Positions 45,801-56,600 of a DNA stretch of 64,000 nt are shown in pieces. The stretch is taken from positions 20,289,895 to 20,353,894 of the forward strand of contig NC_084767.1 in NCBI RefSeq assembly GCF_028858725.1, in the 5' to 3' direction. The notes beneath the pieces were generated by a model. That model was not told the origin of the DNA, did not search any database, and was given only the letters and a program-made list of their open reading frames with translations. The DNA is from Colius striatus (Eukaryota; Chordata; Aves; Coliiformes; Coliidae). Every line of letters begins with the position of its first letter. Positions within the stretch are counted from its first letter, which is position 1. A program made the position numbers and the translations under genes.

Positions 45801-48800
45801 TGAGTGTCTGTTTGAATAACATTTCCTTGACAGTATAATCCATGCCCTGCAGCTTCTAATTAGCTTCTGCTCTTTAAAATCACAACCAAGAAGAGCAGAG
45901 AATGAGCATATGGACTGCAGAGGAACGGCCACTTCCTTTTAATGTCCTATCAAGCAACGAGATTTGTCCCACTGAAGAGGGTGAGCAGTTGGACCCCTCC
46001 CAGTGATTTGCCAATGACAGCCCTTTCCCACTCAGTAGGGCACAGGACTGTCACGTCACAGCCAGAACAGGCTGGCCTCGGCCATGCCAACGTTCGTGCT
46101 GTGCCACAAAGCACAGGTCAGGGCAGACAGTACAGTGGTAACACCAACCTACAGCTCACTGGAGTATCAGAGCCTGCTGTAGGTCTATTGTAAAGCCAAC
46201 TCAGCAATCAGTGGTGATTTCAAATGGAAAACCAGATTCTTCTTGAAGAGCGTTGAAAGCACTTCTTGAAAAACCCTGATGGTCAGAGCTGTCAGCACAG
46301 GGTCCAGGCACGGCTCTTCTCCATGTCAGGGACTCCCCAGCCTGCCCCAGAGAGCCTCAGCTGCCCTGTGTCCTCCCCAGCTCCTCAGCAGCATTCCCTG
46401 AGTGCTAGGGGGAAAGTTTCAGTGAAACTGTGCATCCTCATCACAACTAATTGGCAGTCAGTGTCTTTATGGAGGCAACAAGCTTTGCAGAAGCCATGAT
46501 GCTGGAAGCAACCCAAAGCATCTCATCCAAACCCTGGCAAGGAGTGGGGCTCATCTCTCACCTCGTATCACTGACCTGTTGGCTTCAGCTGAAGAACTGC
46601 TCAAGGCTACAAGGATGCTATTACCTGTAACTACATACCCATTACATACATTACATACTTACTGGCAAGCCTGTGTGTGGAGCTAAACCTGTGTTTGGTT
46701 TCCATGAGATACGGTGTTTGCTGAGACTGCTGAGGGTGAGGGCTCAACAATCCACAAAGAGCTCCTCATTTAGGGGCATGAACGTGCCCTTGCAGTCACC
46801 CACAATATGTTCCTAAAAAGGTCATGCAAAGAGGAATCAACTCCCACCAGCTAGTGAATCCAGCTTATGGCAGAGAGACTGGATAAATGCATGTGCTCAT
46901 CTCCTGCCTCGCTCTGCCTCACTAGCTCCTGCTGCCAAGTGGAGTTTCAATGGGGGCTGACTTGCTTCCCAGGCACTGTTACCGGACAGACAGGTCCAGC
47001 AGCTCTATTTTCCAGAGGCCAGGCTGCAGGGTAAGAGTAATGGCCCCTGTCACTCCACATTGGCCTGTTATTGGAGATATTTAGTGCTGAGGATGGGCCA
47101 TGGGGCTAATGTCTGGTATGTGATAATGTTGCTCCCTGCATGAGTGAGCGGGACATTGATTGCAGGCTGGCAGCTGTCTGCCTGTGCTCAGCAGCATCCC
47201 GCACGCAGCGGCAACCAGCCCACACAGCCCGAATGGCACGCATCTGCCCCTCCACGGCAACCTGAGGGTGCTCCAAGGCCCCACCACAGCTGCAGAACGC
47301 ATTTGGGACTGCAGTTGGGCAGCTTTCTGCACACAAACATTGAGGGCCAAGTGAAGCACTGCACTGGGCGACTGCTTCATAGACTTGCTGCAGCTGCTGA
47401 CTGTACCCAGTGCCCAGCCTGGCTACAGGCGTCCCCCACTCACTGCCCTCCACCGTCTCTGTCACTTTTGCCTTGCTGCAGCAGGCTACAAATGTCCAGA
47501 AGGGACTGTTTTAAGAGAAAGTAACACCCCAAGTCTGTCCCCTGCCCTGCACTTTGCTAAGCTGTGGGAAGGGAAGGAATGCCTCCCTGCCACCTGAGTG
47601 CATGGTGGAGCTTCCATGTCTTGCAGGGTAGTGCTGAGTAACCATCACACCAGGAGGGCCCTGGCAATGCACAGGCATGGCCAGCCACAGTGACCTCCCC
47701 TGCATGACACTTGCATGGAACCAGCACAGTGCTTTTGGGAACTCCTGCGCTCTGCCAGAGGGTCACACAATGTGCGTGCAAAAACGAGGCAAAAGGAACC
47801 TTCCCCTGGTGGGCAAGGCCACTGATTCCACAGGGCTGTGAGCTGGGCTCTGTGATGTTGGCTGTGGTGGGGAGAACAGGAACTACCTACAAGGGATGGG
47901 CCCGACACCCAGCCTCCCTCCTGAGTGCCACACTTTTTGTCGCGGTGCTCCGGATGAGCACAGTGCAGGTGCTGCTGGGCCTGGTTTCCAACAGCAGATG
48001 TTCTTCCTGACAGAGGCCAGTGACAGTTGCTCCGGCACGGCTGTCAGCTCCCTGCACTGCAGCCCACATCATGCCCGGCCCTGCACCAGCAGCACCACTG
48101 ACCCCTCCCCACCCACACACAGTGCCATGGGTGACAAAGCCACAGGGACATCTGCCTTCCCCAAAGCCTTAAACCACTGGACAAGGAGGGGACGTCCCGC
48201 TTTACGCATCCCTGCATTTCTGCACCCCGTCTCACATGCTGCCAGCAGTGATGCAGGACCAGTGGGATGTTTGCTCAGCTCCACCATGGTCCCCTTGCAT
48301 CCAAGGACTGACCCTCACCATGCTGCATCCAGTGGGAGGGAGAGGCTGCATTCCCACCCATTAGTCTCTCAGTTATCCAGTTCCCACTGTCCCATACCCT
48401 CAGCAGGGATGCAGAGCCCCTGGGGTCTCTGGGATCCTCAGCAGTACCGACCCGGCAGTTGACCAGGGACCTTCAGACACCGTCTGGGTGCCACAGCAAG
48501 ACCGTCAGCCAGCGCGCGAGAGGCACAAGAAGTGACTCCACACAAAGACACGTTTGGGACAGCTTTACTTCTGGTACCAGAGCACAGGCTTTCTTCATAG
48601 GAACCAGAAAAGAACACCTTTTTTTTAAAAACTGTTCATTTACTCCTGCTATTTTTTTTTTACTATTTCATTTTTTTAAAAAAAAGGTTAGTCCTGAAAG
48701 CCACCAGCTGCAAGGAATCGATGAGCCAGCGCACGTCGGTTGCTCCCGCGCCAAGGCTCCTCTGCAGCTCTCCCCGCAGGTCAGCCCCGAGGCTCCCTCA

Positions 48801-49250
48801 GCGGGGCTCCGCGGGGCACTCCGGGGCACGGCCGCTGCCCTGCGCCGCGCAGCTCCCGCTCCTGCGCCGGCCCTGTGCTCCCCGTGGGCGCGGCTGCTCC
48901 GCTCGCTGCGTCTCGTCTGCAGGCGCGGCGGCTGCGTGGCCACGGAGGCCGCATCAAGGCCGTGCCCAGGCCCTGCAGGCCCTGGCTCCCAGAGGCACGT
49001 GCCCACCCCCACCGGGACGTGGGCACTGTGGGACGCCCTGATGGGTCACCCTCACCGAGCCACGTCTAAAGCTACACCGATGAATGTTTTAACTTCCATT
49101 TACTCGTTTGCTTTCCGTCGCAGGAGCAGTTTTCAGGTTGACTGAGAATTCAGTAGGTTTCCTTTGTTTTTACTTGAACAGCTGCTCAAGTAAAAGAGGG
49201 GCCTGAACAATCTTTTGAGTAGAAAGGGGCTGCCTCACCACGCAAAGAGG
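42851..49250. other. convergent intergenic region between TCERG1 and PPP2R2B
   Basis: No gene was recognised. Open frames reach 228 codons but overlap each other on both strands and resemble no family. AATAAA signals on the - strand (44039-44044, 44884-44889) could serve longer PPP2R2B transcripts. Mammalian gene order places the intronless receptor gene GPR151 about here; no frame with seven membrane segments is seen. A possible conserved AT-rich block lies at 43915-44060. Confidence 0.6.
48720..49070. promoter_or_regulatory. isolated GC/CpG-rich island near the PPP2R2B 3' end
   Basis: About 350 bp rich in G+C with many CpG dinucleotides (CCCGCGCC, GCGGGGCTCCGCGGGGC, TGCGCCGCGCAG), flanked on the left by A/T homopolymers. 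No exon was recognised. It could be an orphan CpG island, an alternative promoter, or simply GC-biased 3'-flank. Confidence 0.3.
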
Positions 49251-49263
49251 AAGAGTTACCAGA

Positions 49264-49269
49264 TTTATT
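49264..49269 (-). terminator. PPP2R2B: candidate polyadenylation signal for PPP2R2B
   Basis: First AATAAA on the - strand after the stop, about 1.1 kb downstream. Other candidates lie further on at 44884-44889 and 44039-44044. Confidence 0.35.
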
Positions 49270-50143
49270 ACCATCATCATTATCACCTTACTGCAGGACA
49301 CAGACAGCCTCTCTCTGAAGCAGTCAGCTGCTGACAGCAACAGACGGTTGGATTCTTTCTTTCTTTTAGAAGGTCATAAATTAGCAACTTAATCTATTAA
49401 AAAAACAAAACACCTCGAATAAATAAATAAGTTTTTAAAAAAGAGAGAGTCACGACATGCCAGAGCTTACAACAGAACAAGTGAAAACGACCGAAGCAAA
49501 AGACAGGAAACGCAGAAGAAAAGCCCGGGTTCAGTTTGGTTTGCAATCAATGCAGTTTGGAAGCATCGTTTATAAAGGTATTTCATATACCAAAAAAGGC
49601 ACCACAGTATCTACAAAGCCGAATCCTCGGGAGGGTTTCTGTGGGGTGGGGGAGGGCAGCAGCCTGGCCAGGGCAGACACGGGGTGCAGCAGAGCCCCCC
49701 CTTTAAGCTTGTCCATTGCAAATCTGAACTTTTCCGTTTTACATTTGGTTTTGCCATCTCTGTTGGTAAAAACTCAAAGTAATAACAAGACAATTGTTAA
49801 AAATGGCAAAGGGGACAACGTGTTGACCTTGCGACGTAACAGGTGCGCTATTTCTAGGGTGCAGTTTTCAAGCAGAGTGGGAGGGCCGTGCCCAGAGCCC
49901 CCGCAGCCCGCGCCCCGCACTCAGCCCTGCTCCTCCCAGCCGGCCCGCACCCGCCACGCGGGCAACCGGCCACAGCCACCATCAGTCGCCTGGGGACAGC
50001 CACCCCACACCACCCCACGCCGTGTCGTGGTCCTCAAGGCGCAGATGAAGAGAGCTGGTGCCTGCCGGTGCTTCCTGCTGCCCCTGCGCTGGGGCAGGAG
50101 CACCTGCCTCCGCACGGCCGCTACCTGCAGAGCAACAACTGAA

Positions 50144-50287
50144 CAAAGGAAGAGGAAGGAAAAGGACAAACAAGAAAGAAAAGAAAGAAAAGAAAGAAAG
50201 AAAGAAAGAAAGAAAGGAAGAAAGAAAGAAAGGAAGAAAGGAAGAAAGGAAGAAAGGAAGAAAGGAAGAAAGAAAGAAAGGAAGGAA
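50144..50287. repeat. AAAG/GGAA purine repeat in the PPP2R2B 3' UTR
   Basis: About 140 bp of almost pure A/G (GAAA, GGAAGAAA units). In the PPP2R2B transcript this is a long CU-rich tract beginning about 65 nt after the stop codon. Confidence 0.95.
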
Positions 50288-50351
50288 ACACTTGAAATCT
50301 TGTGTTTACTAGTATTCAGTACATGGGATTCCTAAAGAACAACTTGTCCTC

Positions 50352-50631
50352 CTAGTTAACCTTGTCCTGGAATATATACAGGTTATTTGTTGCTGCCACG
50401 GCAATGATATTCTCGGAGGGGTGCCAAGCTGTATGCAGGATCTTTTTGCTAAAGTCCAGACTGTCCACGCTAATTTCGTCTTTCCTCCGCTTGCCGCCCA
50501 CGCAGACCTTGCGGGGCTTGAGGATGGCGCGGGGTTTGCTGTTCTCCCGTGAGGCCTCCAGCGTCACGTCGCGCTTCGTGTTGCGGTCGAACATGCGGAA
50601 GAAGTTGTTGTAGGAGCCAGTCATGATGACG
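50352..50631 (-). CDS. PPP2R2B: PPP2R2B last coding exon
   Basis: Completes Ser351, then residues 352-443 and [23 protein letters not shown], a basic [13 protein letters not shown] segment, [18 protein letters not shown], ending IFQDKVN. Acceptor ctcgcag|CGTC on the - strand. Confidence 0.97.
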
Positions 50632-53600
50632 CTGCGAGGAGGGAGAGAGGACAGGTCACCCCGTGGCACTGGCCCCTATCACCCCCAGTTGCAGAACTCC
50701 AGCCCTGCCCGAGGACAGTCAGGATGCCAGGCATCTTGTGCCCCATCCTGCACCAAAGGGCGAGCCTGTGTCTCCATCCTTCTTTACCCAGGGAGCCAAC
50801 TCTTTTCAGGATAACAATGCATATGGAGACCAGTCTTTATGGCAAAGATTTATCTGACTTGAACTGAGAAGTGATAGGACAAGGGGTAATGGACAAAAAC
50901 CAGAACACAAAAAAGTTCAACTTAAGGAGAAACTTCTTTACTGTTCAGGTGAGGGAGACCTGGCACAAGCTGCTCAGGGAGGATGTGGAGTCTTGTTCTC
51001 AGGAGGTTTCCATACCCACCTGGACACATTCCTGTGTGACCTGATCAAGGGTTACCTGCTTTAGCAGGGGGTTGGACTGGATGAACTCTAGAGGTCCCTT
51101 CTAACACTGACCATTCAGTGATTCTGTGATTCTCTGAAACTGCCTCAGGACTGAACATGCAGAGGCACAATGAGATCTGGATTAGATTTGGAATTGGGGC
51201 TTCAGGCCCAGTTGTGCCTTGTTAATTACCTCTGGTGGCTCAGAGAGAAAAAAGTGGCAATCCTGCCAGGTCTAGTGGTCTTGGATGCTTTCTACCACCT
51301 GGTTTGTTGGGGTTTATATGTGGTTGGCATCCTCAGATTTTGGCCATCTGGAGCCAAACGTAACATCGCCCTCCTCTGAGCATAGGTGAAATGGTGACAG
51401 GAACCAAATCTGTCCAGGGGAGAGCTGGGACCCCATCAGAGTCTTGGGCATGGGGCTGCAGGGTTAGGTGATCCCACCCAGAGGAAAACTCTTCAGACCT
51501 CACAGCCAGCACAGCAACGTGGGACCATCGGGCCACCGCAAGGCGGGAAGCCTCCATGCCAAACTCAGCATGTGCTGGGGTCTGGGCTGGAGCCGCAGTG
51601 CTCACCTGTCGGAGCCGTTCCAGACGCACTCGAACTTGTCGAAGATGCAGTCGTTCTCGTAGAGAGAGCAGAGCTTGCTCCGCAGGTAGTCGTGAACCTG
51701 CCGGCAGGGAGGGACGGCGCGTGAGGCCCCCACACCACCACAGCCCAGCAGCTGGCAGGCGCCAGCCCAGCGCTCACAGGGGGCCGCAGGACCTGGCCCG
51801 GCCCGCTGGCTCTCTGCAGTTGAGCCAGGCAGCGCTGGGCACAGCCCGTTATTGCATGTCCTTGACTGCGGCCACCTTGCTAGCATAAGAGGCGGCAGCT
51901 TTGCCTATGGCTTGGGCAGCACCAGGCAGTGCCCTGCTCCAAGGCTTGCTTCCACACAGCACTCCTGAGTTTCCTTTCCCTGTGCACACCCTGCCTGGGA
52001 TGTGGCTTACACCGGGCCACTTGAACCCATATTTAACCATTCTTCATTTGGTTTCCTTGATTTAACGCACCTCTCAGGTTTGTATCCACCCCGGGCCTGA
52101 CACGCGCTGGGGCAGGAGCGCCGCGGCTGCCTCACCGCCGCAGCTGCCCAGCGTGTGCTGCGCTCACCTGGTAGGTCTCGATGGGCCGGTTCTCCATGTT
52201 CAGGTCCCACACCTTGACGGTGAGATAGTCCCGGGTCATGATGTACCTCCCACTGTGGCTGAATTTGACGTCGGAGATTGAGGAGATGATCTCAGAAAAA
52301 AACGACCGATTACTTGGGTCTTCAGGCTCTTCAAAAACTGCAGGAGAGGAAAGGACAAGGCCCGGCATCAGCCCAGGCAGGAGCTGCCTGTCCCCCGGCC
52401 AGCCCTAGAACAATCAAATCTCCTTTGTTTTTAACACGTGCAACAGGCAAGAAGGATCACTGGATACCAATCTATCAACAGCACCACAGAAACCCAGAAG
52501 ATTTAGATCCTTGTGTGTCACTTCTGCTCTCTTGAAATAAATGTGCAGCAAAACTGAAAGTCAGTGTAAATATTTCATAGCCACTGCAGCCTACAGATTT
52601 AATCTGATCAGTCTGTGAATAAATCACAGTTTGAGCAGTTTGAAGGAGACTGATGAAGTTCCAGAGTAAATATATTTACAAATGTGATTTAAATGTAGCA
52701 TCAGCTGAGCAAGTATGGCTTAAAAACACACCAAAGAGATGCCTCAGAAGACGCTGCTGCTGTGGGGCCATCTGTCCAACCTCCTCTCCAGCTCTACAGT
52801 CAGCTGTCCAGCACCAGAGGCTACTGCTGGGCAGCATGGCGAAGCACATGCTGCTTTGCTTCTCTACTGAAGAAAAATCCAGTTGCCAGTCATGTTTATC
52901 TGACCCTTGTCCCAGGGCTGAGGCTCTGTTCCAAACCCTCAGCCCCACCACTGCTGGCCAGAGCAGGGGCCGTGGCAGTAGCCAGCCTGGCTTCTCCCAT
53001 GTGCCCTACCCCATGCTGCCCTGCACACTCGCGTTGGCTTGGGTTTGTCAGCTCTTCCTGAGCTCCATGGCACCAACTGAGCTCCTCAGTGCGGCAATGA
53101 CTGAAGTGCCAGCATAAACGATGCATCTACAAATGGGAAACAGCACTGCCCACAGCAGGACCCAGCTCTGTGTCCTTTCATCACCTGCAGGAAATCTGGC
53201 AGCATGTCAGGGTTTTTAAATAAGCAACAGCAACAAGAGAAAATAAGGATCTGAGGCAGTCTGTGGAGAGCAGCTGAATGCCACGACTTGTCTGCAATCA
53301 TCACAGGTTTGATCACATCAAGCCAGATGGCTTTGGGAAGCATGTTATAATGGCTGCACCCCTTCCATCCCAGATGTGTGACGATGTGAGCTTATGTAAG
53401 GCTGGAGGTGGTCAGTACAGGGGCAAGAGGAAACTGTTGCTGACACTGTAGAAGTAGAAAATGTTAAATTGCAGATCAACTGTCAAAAATGAAAGACCTC
53501 AGAGAATGAGTCTGTGAGCTGAGGCCGCACCGAGGCAGGTCAGCATGGGTGAGACAGACATGGCTCTGACACTGGGTACTGCACCCCCACATGGCTCGGG

Positions 53601-56600
53601 GAGCATTCCCCACACCACGGCATCATCCTGCTCTGCCCCCTCAGCTGCCTGCTGCTCCCTCCTCCCGCCTTTCCTGGTTCCTTGGGTCCTGCCCATGTGG
53701 CAGTGCAGCCCAGGCTCTTGGTCCCGCCATTCCTGCAGGGATGTCGCTCCGCAGTGGACCACGGGCAGCAGTGATGCCACTGGGGGGCTGGGACACCAGC
53801 CCCTGCCTGTGGCAGAGCAAAGGGTCCCGTGTGGCACCTCTGTGCCGAGGAACTTGAGTACAGGCTGAGGAGGAAGGACCCAGCCATGTGTTGAGCCTAG
53901 TGCGGGATCCAGCCGTGCTCAGGAGCTCTGGATGCAGGCCAGTGTGCTCTGAAACTCAAGCTGAGAGCAGGGTCTGGTGCAGGTTAACTGCATTTTCCCT
54001 GCCCTGGCCTCCGTGCCCCCTGTGCCAGGGCTCTGATCATGGGAAGCTGAGACCAGACACACCTGCAGAGAGCAATCATTCAAATGACACTTTTGGAGAC
54101 AACCTCCCCCAAACTGCTGCCTCTGCACTGCACCAGAGCATCCCTCAGGGTGCATCCCTCTGTCATGGCAGCTTCTAAGCAAATGTTTGGGTTGTTTTTT
54201 TTCACTCATCAATAAATGTAGCTGCTCATCAATGAACATAATACTAATTCAAGTACTGTCTTTCCTTTCTCACTCCTCGTTTAAACTCTAATCATGACAA
54301 TTATCAACACAAACTGCAAAGCTGTGCTGCACTGTGACCAAGCCCAGGCTGGGGCCATGGATGTTCCACATGGCCCTGTGAGAAGCAAATGAGTCACCAG
54401 GTAGAAGACTACTTCAGAGGAAGACAGCAGAGTGTTGCAAAGGGGTCTCTTGCCCTGCTAAATGAGCTCAGAGTGGCACAAGAGGCTTGTTCTTCATCCT
54501 GCCAGAGATTACAAACACCCAGAATCACAGAATCTTAAGGGTGGGAAGGGACCTCAAAAGATCATCTAGTCCACTCCCCCTGCCAGAGCAGGACCACCTG
54601 GAGTAGGTTACGCAAGAACTCGTCCAGGTGGGGTTTGAATGTCTCCAGAGAAGGAGACTCCACAACCCATCTGGGCAGCCCCTTCCAGTGCTCCCTCACC
54701 CTCACAGTGAAGAAATTCTTCCTTGTATTTCTTTGGAACCTCTTATGTTCCAGCTTATACCCATTGCCCCTTGTCCTATCATTGGCCATCACTGAGAACA
54801 GCCTGGCTCCATCCTCCTGACACCCATCCTTTACATAATTGTAAACATTAATGAGATCACCTCTCATTCTCCTATTCTGCAAGCTCAAGAGCCCCAGCTC
54901 CCTCAGCCTTTTGTCATAAGGGAGATGCTCCACTCTCTTCATCATCTTTGTGGACCTGCACTGAACTCTCTCCAGCAGCTCCCTATCCTTCTTGAGGTTT
55001 TGCCAAGCCTGTTATTTCACAGAGCAGGACATCATTAACTCCTGCAAGGGGTCTGAGGAAGGAGATGTTTAGCTGTTGAGGGCAACGCTACCAGCTCAGT
55101 TCTGCTCCAGCCAAAACCTGGGACAAAGAGCTCAGCACAGAACAGCCCAGCTCGCCCTGCAGACCCCCAGTGCTTTGTCTACACAAGGCAGTGAGTTTTC
55201 TAATCAGATCTCTGTGCTTTACTTAACCTCTTTTGCTATAAAAGGCTTAGCTGAAAAAAAACCCAACAAAACAGGTAAAGAGAACACACTGTTACCAGGA
55301 ATATGGGAGAGAATGTGTTCTGCTGGAGTTCAGTTTGGCCTTGCAGAGACAGCACTCTTCAGTTTCATCCCTGCCTGTGCCGTGGTGCACGACAGCCATG
55401 CTAGGTGGCTCAGAGCCTCTCCTCTGAGCTGGCAACGGTGAACTCCAGGCATTTAGAGAACAGCACTAGCCAATGGGCTGGGTCACCTTCCAGCAAGGCC
55501 AGACCATCACCTGGCAGGAGGCAGGCATCGGGTCAGGGCAGGCAGCTGCTGTGAGAAAGCCAGGAGCAGCTCCCCAGACCCACATTCCCAGCTCCCCTCT
55601 ACTTCCTCCTCTTCCTCTTTTGTGCACCCAGAGTTTCAGGTTGCACCAAAGGACCATCGGCATTAAGCGATTTGTCAGAGAACAGGATTCCGGATCAATC
55701 AATCCAAGCTCTGCCTGAGCAGGTGAGTCCTACACGGCAGCTGTTCCCTGCTGAGCTTTTAGGGTGTTCCTGGGACTGGCCACCAGCAGGCACACTGTGG
55801 GTCTGTCGGGCGACTGGGATTCAGCACGGGTCTGTGTCCACCTGTACTGGATGAACCTCTTCTGACAGGCACAGCACGGGCACAGCCACTGCAGTGGCCC
55901 TGCCTGCAGGTGCTCCCCTTGCCCACCCTGCACAGCACCTGCAGTGTCCTGTGAGGGCTGGGGTCAGGGTGGGTGGCTACTCATAGGGTGGCCTGTGATG
56001 CAACCATGTAGTGCGTGAGCCCTGGGCAAGGGCCCTTTGGACTTCAGCCAAGGCTCCAGTTAATCTGGTAATAAACAGGTCCCCACAGAGACGTGGAAGT
56101 GCCGTGGAGCAGCCTGCACAGGCAGATGTGTTATCCCTCTGCTTCTTCTCTTGCTTCCAATAAAAAGTCGAAACTCAGCAGAAAAGCAAAACTAGGAGAG
56201 AGAACTGTGGTTTCCTTTACACCAGAAAAATCAACCCTGCAGCCTGCTCTCACAGCCCAGAGGTGCAGAAGCCTCGTGATTCGGGGCTGGGGAGCAGCAG
56301 TCACTACTCTGCTGCCAACCTCCCCTGTGAATTCCAGTGGTTCACGTTTCTGCCTCATTCCTCCTGTCTGCAGCAAGCCAACCAAACACGTCCCTCTTCC
56401 TCACAGGTGAGGTACAGATTAACAAAGCACTTTTGGCAGTGTGCCCTGGCAGCCCCAAGGCAGGCTGGGGAGAAGCTGCTGTCCTTGGAGTGGCTGCACC
56501 CAGCTGTCCCCAGACCCTGCCAGAACCATCCCCTTGTCCGCCGAGCAGTAGTGCCACAGCTGCCCACGGGACACCCAGACCCCCATGGTCCTGGTGCTGG

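Larger units (their letters stand above)
49264..50351 (-). other. PPP2R2B: probable PPP2R2B 3' untranslated region
   Basis: Non-coding sequence after the PPP2R2B stop on the - strand, up to the first AATAAA (complement of 49264-49269). It contains the purine repeat at 50144-50287. The 292-codon + strand open frame over it is antisense and partly repeat. The 3' end is inferred. Confidence 0.45.

Noticed and set aside
48459-49145. 228-codon + strand open frame
   Set aside because: It mixes a low-complexity AT part with a GC-rich island, overlaps equally good frames on the other strand, and has no recognised domain.
49457-50335. 292-codon + strand open frame ending in a Lys/Glu/Arg run
   Set aside because: It is antisense to the probable PPP2R2B 3' UTR, and its C-terminal part is translation of the purine repeat.
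54562-54945. 127-codon - strand frame with [16 protein letters not shown]
   Set aside because: It is the end of a CR1 reverse-transcriptase ORF, a decayed transposon fragment and not a host gene.
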